DNA from: Pelagibius sp050330205 | Lineage (GTDB): Bacteria > Pseudomonadota > Alphaproteobacteria > Kiloniellales > Kiloniellaceae | Direction: 5' to 3' | Length of the DNA stretch: 64,000 nt | NCBI GenBank assembly: GCA_050330205.1 | Contig: JBHJOA010000032.1 | Coordinates: 1-64,000, forward strand | Shown here: positions 40,959 to 47,936 of the stretch, piece by piece | Layout: each line of letters opens with the position of its first letter | How positions within the stretch are numbered: the first letter of the stretch is position 1 | Program-made: the position numbers and the translations under genes | The notes under the pieces: generated by a model | What the model saw: the letters and a program-made list of their open reading frames with translations, nothing else | What the model was told of the DNA's origin: nothing | Databases searched by the model: none

Positions 40959-43202
40959 CTAGGCCGCGCTCAAACCGTGCAGGGCGAATGGCAGGCTGCG
41001 GATGCGCCGGCCCGTGGCCCTGTATACGGCATTGGCCACAGCGGGGCCGATCGGCGGCACGCCGGGCTCGCCGACGCCGGTGGGGGCCTCCGACGACGGC
41101 ATCACGTGGACCTCCACTGCCGGCATCTCGTCCATGCGCAGCGGCAGGTAGTCGTGGAAGTTGGACTGCTCGACGCGGCCCTGCTTCAGGGTGACGGCGT
41201 TGTGCAGCACGGCGCCGAGTCCGTAGCCGATGCCGCCTTCCATCTGCGCCTTCACCTGGTCCGGATTTACCGCAAGGCCGCAATCGACGGCGCAGACCAC
41301 CTTCTCCACCTTGATGGTGCCGTCGTCGGCAACGGAGACCTCCGCCACCTCGGCAACAAAGGTATTGAAGGACTCGTGCACAGCGATGCCGCGGGCCCGG
41401 CCCGCCGGCAGCGCGGAACCCCAGCCGGCCTTCTCAGCCGCCAGCTTCAGCACGCCGGCGTGGCGCGGATGGCCGGCCAGCAATTCCAGCCGGAAGTCGA
41501 CCGGGTCGCGGCCGGCGGCCTCCGCCAGTTCGTCGATGAATGCCTCAGTCGAATAGGCCGTATGAGTGCTACCGACGGCGCGCCACCACAGCACCGGCAC
41601 CCCCACGTCGGTAGTGTGCAGATCAACGGTAACGTGGGGGACTGCATAAGGCAGGGTATTGGCTCCCTCAACGGAGGTCTGGTCGACTCCGTTCCGGATG
41701 AGAGCATCGGCGAAGGGCGTGTCCCGCACGATGGACTGGCCGACGATGCGGTGCTGCCACGCCACCAGCCTGCCATCGGTGTCGAGGCCTGCACGCAGGC
41801 GGTGGAAGTACATCGGGCGATAGCGGCCGCCCTGGATGTCGTCCTCGCGGGTCCACACCAGCTTGACCGGCGCGCGACCGCCGATCGCCTGGGCGATACC
41901 GACAGCCTCGCCGATCACGTCCGAGTTGGGTGTAGCCCGGCGGCCGAAGCTGCCGCCGGCGAGCTCGGTGTGGATGCGCACCTGCCCCGGTTCGAGGCCG
42001 AGAATGGCTGCCGCCACCCCCTGGTCCACCGTCGGGATCTGCGAGCCCGCCCAGATGTCGCAGCCGTCCTCGCCGATCTGCACCACGCAGTCGAGCGGCT
42101 CCATCGGCGTATGAGCGAGATAGGGAAACTCGTAGTCCGCCTCGAGCACTCTGGCTGCGCCTGCCATGGCCGCCGCCGCATCACCTTCCTGTCGGGCGAT
42201 ATCGCCCGGCTGCTCCGCCAATACCTTGTATTCTGTCATGATTTCGGCGCTGTCGCGGGTTTCGCCACCCGACTCGTCCCAGGTGATCTCCAGTGCGTCG
42301 CGGCCGGACTTGGCGGCCCAGAAGCCGCGGCCCAGCACAGCCACACCCTGTGGGACGGCAACCACGTCGGTCACACCTTCGACCGCCTTGGCGGCAGTGT
42401 CGTCGTATGTCACCAGGGTGGCGCCGAAAACCGGTGGACGGGCGACGACCGCGGTCAGCATGCCGGGCAGCGACCTGTCCAGGGTGTAGCGCGCTTCGCC
42501 GCGCACCTTGGCCCGGCTGTCGAGGCGTGGCACCGCCGTACCGATGAGCGTGAAGTCCTTGGGATCCTTCAAGGTCACCTCGAGCGGTGCCTCGAGCATG
42601 GAGGCCGCTTCGGCAAGGTCGCCTAAGAGCGCCTGCCGGCCGCTTGCCGCATGGACCACAACACCCTTCGTCACCGAGATTTCATCGACCGGCACGCCCC
42701 AGGCCTCCGCGGCTGCCTGCACCAGCAGGGCGCGAGCCGTGGCGCCGGCACGGCGCAACTGCTCGTAGGAGTTGGCGATGCTGGAACTTCCGCCTGTGCC
42801 CTGAACAGGGCCCCAGTGCAGGTTGTTGTAGAGGGCGGCGTCAGCCGGAGCGTGTTCCGCGCGGACCTGTGACCAGTCGGCGTCCAATTCCTCGGCGACC
42901 AGCGTCGCCAAGCCGGTGAAGGTGCCCTGGCCAAACTCAATGTGCTTGATCAACACGGTGACCGTGTTGTCGGGAGCCACGCGGACGAAGGCGTTGGGCG
43001 CAAAGCCTTCCGCCGTCTCGGTCGCGGCAGCCGCTGCCATCTTGTTGCCGCCGGCGAAGGCGAAGCCGATGACGAGGCCGGCGCCGGTCACCGCCGAGGC
43101 CTTGAGGAACTGCCGCCGGCTGGCCGGCAGAGCCACCGCGGCGGAAGCGGAGGCGGGAGTGAGGAGCGCCGGCTTGGCGCTGTCGAGATAGTTGGCCAGC
43201 AT
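40959..43202 (-). CDS. Tat-exported molybdopterin hydroxylase large subunit (IorB-like)
   Basis: The 747-residue subunit belongs to the xanthine oxidase family branch of isoquinoline 1-oxidoreductase. A twin-arginine signal (SRRQFLKASAVTGAG, Arg29-Arg30) predicts export of the folded enzyme. Domain order is the IorB type, with repeated aldehyde-oxidase/molybdopterin-binding segments: FGQGTFTGLATLVAEELDADW, PMEPLDCVVQI, ELAGGSFGRRATPNSDV and the C-terminal GVGEPGVPPIGPAVANAV carrying the catalytic Glu of the GVGEP motif. It hydroxylates N-heterocycles or oxidises aldehydes; the substrate is unknown. It follows the iron-sulfur subunit gene by 4 bp. No FAD subunit gene is nearby, so electrons probably go to a cytochrome. 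Confidence 0.9.
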   Translation of the reverse strand: MLANYLDSAKPALLTPASASAAVALPASRRQFLKASAVTGAGLVIGFAFAGGNKMAAAAATETAEGFAPNAFVRVAPDNTVTVLIKHIEFGQGTFTGLATLVAEELDADWSQVRAEHAPADAALYNNLHWGPVQGTGGSSSIANSYEQLRRAGATARALLVQAAAEAWGVPVDEISVTKGVVVHAASGRQALLGDLAEAASMLEAPLEVTLKDPKDFTLIGTAVPRLDSRAKVRGEARYTLDRSLPGMLTAVVARPPVFGATLVTYDDTAAKAVEGVTDVVAVPQGVAVLGRGFWAAKSGRDALEITWDESGGETRDSAEIMTEYKVLAEQPGDIARQEGDAAAAMAGAARVLEADYEFPYLAHTPMEPLDCVVQIGEDGCDIWAGSQIPTVDQGVAAAILGLEPGQVRIHTELAGGSFGRRATPNSDVIGEAVGIAQAIGGRAPVKLVWTREDDIQGGRYRPMYFHRLRAGLDTDGRLVAWQHRIVGQSIVRDTPFADALIRNGVDQTSVEGANTLPYAVPHVTVDLHTTDVGVPVLWWRAVGSTHTAYSTEAFIDELAEAAGRDPVDFRLELLAGHPRHAGVLKLAAEKAGWGSALPAGRARGIAVHESFNTFVAEVAEVSVADDGTIKVEKVVCAVDCGLAVNPDQVKAQMEGGIGYGLGAVLHNAVTLKQGRVEQSNFHDYLPLRMDEMPAVEVHVMPSSEAPTGVGEPGVPPIGPAVANAVYRATGRRIRSLPFALHGLSAA

Positions 43203-43206
43203 GTTC

Positions 43207-43665
43207 TTAAGCCTCCATCAGGTCGGCCGCTTCGTGGATGGCGGCGCGGATTCGGACGTAGGTGGCGCAGCGGCAGACGTTGCCGCTCATGGCGTCGTCG
43301 ATGTCCTGGTCGCTGGGCTTGGGGTTCTCGCTGAGCAGGGCGACCGCCGACATCACCTGACCGGACTGGCAGTAACCGCACTGCACGACGTCGAGCTTTT
43401 CCCAGGCGGCCTGCACCGCTTCGGCGGCCTTGCCAGCGACCGCCTCGATAGTGGTAACCGAACTGCCTGCGACATCGCCGAGCGCAGTGACGCAGGAGCG
43501 CGCTGCCACGCCATCGATATGCACGGTGCAGGCACCGCAGAGCGACAGGCCGCAACCGTACTTGGTCCCCGTCAGACCCAGTTCGTCGCGGATAACCCAG
43601 AGCAGCGGCGTGTCCTCGGCGACATCGAGTTCACGTTCCTCGCCGTTGATTTGAAGCTTCACCAT
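43207..43665 (-). CDS. [2Fe-2S] subunit of molybdenum hydroxylase (IorA-like)
   Basis: The 152-residue small subunit has two [2Fe-2S] clusters. The plant-type ferredoxin domain has GTKYGCGLSLCGACTVHIDG, and the helical domain has VQCGYCQSGQVMSA and NVCRCATYVRIRAAI. It passes electrons from the molybdenum centre of the large subunit. It has no signal of its own and is probably carried out with the Tat-tagged partner. The frame is open to 43740, but the ATG at 43665 gives the usual MVKLQINGEER start and has GGGAG upstream. Confidence 0.93.
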   Translation of the reverse strand: MVKLQINGEERELDVAEDTPLLWVIRDELGLTGTKYGCGLSLCGACTVHIDGVAARSCVTALGDVAGSSVTTIEAVAGKAAEAVQAAWEKLDVVQCGYCQSGQVMSAVALLSENPKPSDQDIDDAMSGNVCRCATYVRIRAAIHEAADLMEA

Positions 43666-43990
43666 TGTGAATGGCTCCCTGTTTCGTGTGGGTGGTTCGT
43701 ATGGGGGGCGGTCCATGCGCCCATGAGACCAGCGCAACACGCGATTGCCCGGTCGGCCGGAAAACTATGGGAATGAAGAAAGGTAGACTTGCCAGTTTAC
43801 CACTTAGGGGCACCAAGCCGGCCTGGCAAGGTATGCGCGAATATTTCTACCTTTGAGGGATTCTTATGGAGACTACGCGCGATATTGGAGAGCAAAGCGG
43901 CGAAAGACCAAGCCCGAACGGCGACCTAAACCGTCTCTTTACCGGAGATGGCGTAGCTTCTCGTCACCTTCAGTCTAGACGGGCAGGACC
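43666..43990. other. Gene-free divergent region with structured repeat
   Basis: This 325-bp stretch separates the minus-strand hydroxylase operon from a plus-strand orphan gene, so it should hold both promoters. I saw no convincing -35/-10 pair on either strand. Its main feature is the nested inverted repeat at 43780-43854. Parts are clearly more AT-rich than the neighbours. A 43-codon frame from 43866 lacks a ribosome site. Confidence 0.5.
43780..43854. repeat. Nested inverted repeat
   Basis: The left arm is continuous: AAAGGTAGA (43780-43788) then CTTGCCAG (43789-43796). The right arm is split: CTGGCAAG (43823-43830), 15 unpaired bases, then TCTACCTTT (43846-43854). The 17 paired positions are perfect. 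The inner loop is 26 nt. It could fold in RNA or DNA, or be the relic of a small inverted-repeat element. Confidence 0.6.
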
Positions 43991-44260
43991 ATGCTGACGG
44001 CCGACGACAGCCTCGAATTCATCCTCGACCAGGTGCAGAACCTCGGCCGCGGCCACAAGTCGCACGAGAAGGCGGCTTATCGCGCGCTGATCCACATGAC
44101 GCAGCGCTGGGCCGAGCCGACCGATCTCTACATCAGCCAAGACCTGGAAATGGCCGAGCGCATCGGCCAGGACCTGGCGGACATCGCCCGTCACATCCAG
44201 GACATCCAGCACGCCTACATGAAGGCGCTGTTCGAAAACCCCGCCGACAAGGCCGACTGA
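43991..44260 (+). CDS. Small orphan protein, helical
   Basis: I do not recognise this 89-residue protein. It is hydrophilic and predicted all-helical, with no signal peptide, membrane segment or cysteine. Notable stretches are ADDSLEFILDQVQNLGRGHK, RALIHMTQRWAEPTDLYIS and RIGQDLADIARHIQDIQHAYM. The start follows GGGCAGGACC. Codon use is like that of its neighbours, so I consider it a real gene. It converges with the aminopeptidase P gene, 10 bp away. No functional link to neighbours is visible. Confidence 0.65.
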   Translation: MLTADDSLEFILDQVQNLGRGHKSHEKAAYRALIHMTQRWAEPTDLYISQDLEMAERIGQDLADIARHIQDIQHAYMKALFENPADKAD

Positions 44261-44270
44261 AGCCGCCCGC

Positions 44271-46115
44271 TCAGGACCCGAGAGGGGCGGTCGCCCCTTC
44301 CAACCAATCGCGTGCCGTGCCGTCCAACTGCGGGCTGATCTCCGCGCGCACCCGGGCGTGGTAGCTGTCGAGCCAGGCCACCTCGTCGTCGCTGAGCAGT
44401 TCCCGCTCGACCAGGCGCAGGTCGACCGGCGCCAGGGTCAGTGTCTCGAAGGCCAGCATCTCACGCTCGTCCCCCTCGCGCGGCGCGCTTTGGGTTACCG
44501 CCACCAGGTTCTCGATGCGGATGCCGTAGGCCCCGGTCTTGTAATAGCCCGGCTCGTTGGAAACGATCATACCCGGCTCCAGGGCCACCGAATTCGGCAG
44601 CTTCGAGATGCGCTGCGGCCCTTCGTGGACGTTGAGATAGCTGCCGACGCCGTGGCCGGTCCCATGATCGTAGTCGAGGCCCTCCTGCCAGAGGGCGTAG
44701 CGGGCCACGGTGTCGAGCTGGCTGCCGGTCGTGCCCTTCGGAAACCGCGCCCGGGCCAGGGCGATGTGGCCCTTCAGCACCAGGGTGAAGCGCCGCCGCA
44801 TCTCCGCGCTGGGCTCGCCGATGGCGACCGTGCGCGTCACGTCGGTGGTGCCGTCGGGATACTGGCCGCCTGAATCGCAGAGAAACAGCTCGCCGCTGCC
44901 CAGGGTCCGGTTGGTGGTAGCGTTCACCCGGTAGTGCACGATGGCGCCGTTGGGGCCGGCCCCGGCGATGGTATCGAAGGAGAGGTCGCGAAGTTCGCCG
45001 GTGTCGGCGCGGAAGCCGGCCAGGCGTTCGGCCGCTTCCAGTTCGCTGACGGCGTCGTTGCCGCCGGCGCGCGCCTCGGCCTCGCTGGCCACCCAGTGCA
45101 GGAAGCGGCTGAGTGCGGCACCGTCGCGCCGGTGCGCTCGGCGCATGCCGTCCAGCTCGGCTGTGTTCTTACAGGCCTTGGGCAGCAGGCAGGGATCGGC
45201 ACCGTTGACCACCTCCGCCCCGGCTGCACGCAACCGGTCGAAGATCCAGCGCGCCGCGGTCGCGGGGTCGGCCATCACCTTGGCACCCGCCTTGCCGAGA
45301 CGGTCCAGGCTGTCGGCGAGGCGCGCCGGCGGCTCCACCGAGACCGCGTTGCCGAGGCCGGCGGTCACCTCCGGCGTCAGCTTGTCGGGATCGACGAACC
45401 ACTCGACGCCGCCATCGGTGTGCAACAGCGCGAAGGACAGCGGCAACGGCGAATGTTCCACATCGCCGCCACGCACATTGAGCAGCCAGGCGATGGAATC
45501 CGGCAGCGTGAGCACGGCCGCCGCGACGCCCGCCTTGGCCAGCCCGGCGCCCAATCCCTCACGCTTTTCCGCGCTGCTCTGCCCGGCCAGCGCCAGGTCG
45601 TGGGGTCGAATCTTTGCCTTGGGCGGCTCCGGCCGGTCGGCCCAGACGGCATCGATGGGATTGCCGTCGAGCGCGGCCAGGGAAGCCCCAAGGGCGGTCA
45701 CCGTCTTTTCCAGCCGGCGCACCTGCTCCTCGGTGTGCAGCCAGGGGTCGTAGGCCAGGCGCTGTCCCGGCTTGAGGCGGCCCTCCAGCCAGACCGACAG
45801 CGGCTCCTCGGTGACGTGCCGGGGCGTGAAGAGGCCAGCGTCGACCTCCTGGCCGACCTGCAGGGTATAGCGGCCGTCGACGAAGATCGCCGCCTCGCCG
45901 GTCAGCACGCAGGCGAAGCCCGCCGACCCCCTAAACCCGGTCAGCCAGGCCAGCCGTTCGGCGGCCGCCGGCACGTATTCGCCCTGATGCTCGTCGCCCC
46001 GTGGCACCAGGAAGCCGTCCACGCCCCTGCGGGCCAGCTCCTGCCGGAGCGCGGCCAGGCGGTCGGCGGCGCTCGGCAGGGCGGCGTTGCGGGCACCCGA
46101 TTCGGCTGTCGCCAT
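44271..46115 (-). CDS. Aminopeptidase P family protein (M24, long form)
   Basis: This 614-residue metallopeptidase is the long form of the family. Two creatinase-like N-terminal domains (about 1-310) precede the pita-bread M24 catalytic domain and an M24C tail ending ISPQLDGTARDWLEGATAPLG. Metal ligands are visible: Asp pair in GGQYPDGTTDVTRTV, His in HGTGHGVGSYLNVHEGP, Glu in NEPGYYK and Glu in IRIENLVAV. It removes the N-terminal residue before proline in peptides, probably in the cytoplasm, as no signal is present. It is transcribed away from the DUF1127 gene, with 174 bp between them. Confidence 0.93.
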   Translation of the reverse strand: MATAESGARNAALPSAADRLAALRQELARRGVDGFLVPRGDEHQGEYVPAAAERLAWLTGFRGSAGFACVLTGEAAIFVDGRYTLQVGQEVDAGLFTPRHVTEEPLSVWLEGRLKPGQRLAYDPWLHTEEQVRRLEKTVTALGASLAALDGNPIDAVWADRPEPPKAKIRPHDLALAGQSSAEKREGLGAGLAKAGVAAAVLTLPDSIAWLLNVRGGDVEHSPLPLSFALLHTDGGVEWFVDPDKLTPEVTAGLGNAVSVEPPARLADSLDRLGKAGAKVMADPATAARWIFDRLRAAGAEVVNGADPCLLPKACKNTAELDGMRRAHRRDGAALSRFLHWVASEAEARAGGNDAVSELEAAERLAGFRADTGELRDLSFDTIAGAGPNGAIVHYRVNATTNRTLGSGELFLCDSGGQYPDGTTDVTRTVAIGEPSAEMRRRFTLVLKGHIALARARFPKGTTGSQLDTVARYALWQEGLDYDHGTGHGVGSYLNVHEGPQRISKLPNSVALEPGMIVSNEPGYYKTGAYGIRIENLVAVTQSAPREGDEREMLAFETLTLAPVDLRLVERELLSDDEVAWLDSYHARVRAEISPQLDGTARDWLEGATAPLGS

Positions 46116-46289
46116 GGGCTAAGGCCTTTCTGTTTCTATCGTTTCACTCATGCAAGGGCTGCAATGCTGCGGTGCAATAAGAGCCCTTTCAACTGGGCGC
46201 TGAACCCCTCATTTGTCTTCCTGAAAGTCATGGCTTCGGGGCCGCTTGGCAAGGCCCTTGGCGCCGCTATTTTTTCTGGAGACTATCCT

Positions 46290-46919
46290 ATGATCCGCCT
46301 AACTGAACTGGCCGGCAGCCCCGCCGGCACCACGGCAGAGCGGTGGGATCAGCGATCCGTTGACGTGTTTTCCGCCGTCCAGACAGCCCGGACCCTGAGG
46401 GCCGAGTTCATCGCCGATCACCTGCAGCGCGCCACCACCGGCTTCGGCCGCTGGTCGGGGCTGACCGCCCTCTTCGCCGGGCTGCGCCAGCGCATCCGGC
46501 ACCGCCGCACCCTGAAGGCCCTGCAGAGCCTCGACGACCGCCTGCTGAGCGACATCGGCGTCAGCCGCTTCGACATCGAGGCGACCGCCGCCTTCTGCTG
46601 CGAGAACAAGACGCCAGCCGACCTGTCGGTCTGGCAGAAGATCGGCGGCTGGCTGCGCCTGGAGCGCCGCCGCCGCCAAACCATCCGCGAGCTCTCCGCC
46701 ATGTCGGACGAGATCCTGGCCGACATCGGCATCGCGCGGGCAGACATCCCCGCCGTTGCCGCGGCGCTCGTCGACGAGCAGCCGGCCAAGACGTCGACCG
46801 ACCCGGCTGCGGCGCCGGAAGCGACCATCCCGGTCACCGCGCAGGTGCTCGCCTTCATCGAGGTGCGACGCAGCCTGCAGCAGGCGGCCAACCAGAACGT
46901 CGACCGGCCGGCCGCGTAA
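46290..46919 (+). CDS. Protein with two DUF1127 (YjiS-like) modules
   Basis: The 209-residue product carries two copies of the DUF1127 motif, normally a protein of 45-70 residues by itself. Copy 1 (about 60-95) reads RHRRTLKALQSLDDRLLSDIGVSR, and copy 2 (about 120-155) reads ERRRRQTIRELSAMSDEILADIGIAR. Both show the basic helix, a Leu-x-x-Leu-(S/D)-D turn and DIGhxR. Single-domain members in alphaproteobacteria have been tied to small-RNA handling and to phosphate and carbon physiology; the role of this double form is unknown. The ATG follows TGGAGA. A strong terminator follows the gene. It is transcribed alone. Confidence 0.85.
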   Translation: MIRLTELAGSPAGTTAERWDQRSVDVFSAVQTARTLRAEFIADHLQRATTGFGRWSGLTALFAGLRQRIRHRRTLKALQSLDDRLLSDIGVSRFDIEATAAFCCENKTPADLSVWQKIGGWLRLERRRRQTIRELSAMSDEILADIGIARADIPAVAAALVDEQPAKTSTDPAAAPEATIPVTAQVLAFIEVRRSLQQAANQNVDRPAA

Positions 46920-47004
46920 CCGCGGCAGGCCGTTCGGCCACAACAAAGCTCGTCCACTCCAAAGCAAGCCACGGGACGGGCCCGACCGCCAGGACGGTGG
47001 TGCC

Positions 47005-47039
47005 CGGCGGCGCTTCCAAGCAGGAGGCGCCGCCGTTTT
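47005..47039 (+). terminator. Intrinsic terminator after the DUF1127 gene
   Basis: CGGCGGCGCTTCC (47005-47017) and GGAGGCGCCGCCG (47023-47035) make a 13-bp stem with one T-G wobble and a 5-nt loop, followed by TTTT. It lies between the DUF1127 gene and convergent prmA. Confidence 0.85.
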
Positions 47040-47044
47040 GCCGT

Positions 47045-47929
47045 CTAAGCGCCCCTCAGCACCAGGGTCGACCACTCGGCGAGACGGTAGCGGCGGACCA
47101 GCACGAGGCCGGCGGCGCGGTAGCGCGCCAGCACCTGGCGCTCCTGCGTGGTGAGCAGGCCCGACAGCACCACGAGTCCTCCCGGCGCCAGGTGGCGCTT
47201 CACGTCCTCGGCCATGCCGCACAGCGGCTCGGCCAGGATGTTGGCGAGGATGAGCGCGTAGGGCCCGCCCTTGCGCACGCGGGCATCGCGGAATCCGTCG
47301 CCGCACAGCAGGGTGACCGCGTCTGCGACGCCATTGGCCTTGAGGTTATCCGCCGCGACACGGATCGAGGGCGCGTCGTTGTCGACCCCCAACACCCGGC
47401 AGGGCCACAGCTTGGCGGCCGCCATGGCGAGCACTCCGGATCCGCAGCCCATGTCGAGAACAGGCGTCACCGGGCGGCCGGCAGGACGTCGCCGGGCAAT
47501 GTCCTGCAGCGCCAGGAGGCAGCCCCGCGTCGTCTCATGGCGCCCCGTGCCGAAGGCGGCGTTGGCGTCGATCAGCAGATCGATTGCGCCCGGCGGCGCC
47601 GGCTCGGTGACGTGGGAGCCCCGGATCCGGAAGCGCCCGGCGACGATTGGCGGCAGCGCCTTCTGGCTCTCGGCCACCCAGTCGACGTCGGGCAGTCGCT
47701 CGCGGCTGTAGAGCAAAGGCATGTGGACGCCGGAAACCTCGCCCGCGATCTCGACCAGGCGCTGAAGCTCCGCGTCATCGGGTTCTTCGGCGAGAAAGAG
47801 TTGCCATGGCACCAGCCCCTCGGCGTCCGGAGCACCGGTGACGATGGCCCCCTCCAGCGGTTCGAACACCGCTTCGAAGGCCGGCAGCGCGGACTCCGGC
47901 AGGCTGAGGGTCAGGCGCCAGGTGGTCAA
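47045..47929 (-). CDS. prmA: Ribosomal protein L11 methyltransferase PrmA
   Basis: This 294-residue SAM-dependent methyltransferase has an N-terminal substrate-recognition domain and a C-terminal class I fold. The expected motifs are DANAAFGTGRHETTRGCLLAL, PVLDMGCGSGVLAMAAAKL (SAM loop) and ALILANILAEPL (NxxN-like substrate motif). It trimethylates ribosomal protein L11. It lies 7 bp downstream of the UvrD-type helicase gene on the same strand, so they form an operon. The 5 bp to the DUF1127 terminator imply shared use or read-through control. Confidence 0.93.
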   Translation of the reverse strand: MTTWRLTLSLPESALPAFEAVFEPLEGAIVTGAPDAEGLVPWQLFLAEEPDDAELQRLVEIAGEVSGVHMPLLYSRERLPDVDWVAESQKALPPIVAGRFRIRGSHVTEPAPPGAIDLLIDANAAFGTGRHETTRGCLLALQDIARRRPAGRPVTPVLDMGCGSGVLAMAAAKLWPCRVLGVDNDAPSIRVAADNLKANGVADAVTLLCGDGFRDARVRKGGPYALILANILAEPLCGMAEDVKRHLAPGGLVVLSGLLTTQERQVLARYRAAGLVLVRRYRLAEWSTLVLRGA

Positions 47930-47936
47930 GCGGACA

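Noticed and set aside
43671..43856. 61-codon frame in the divergent intergenic region
   Set aside because: It runs across the nested inverted repeat, has no ribosome site, and shows no protein-like pattern.
43866..43997. Possible 43-codon gene starting METTRDIGEQ
   Set aside because: No ribosome site, and it overlaps the start of the 89-residue gene in another frame.
46246..46262. Sigma-54-like element TTGGCAAG-N4-TTGG before the DUF1127 gene
   Set aside because: The -24 GG is present, but the essential -12 GC is GG at the required distance, so I do not call it.
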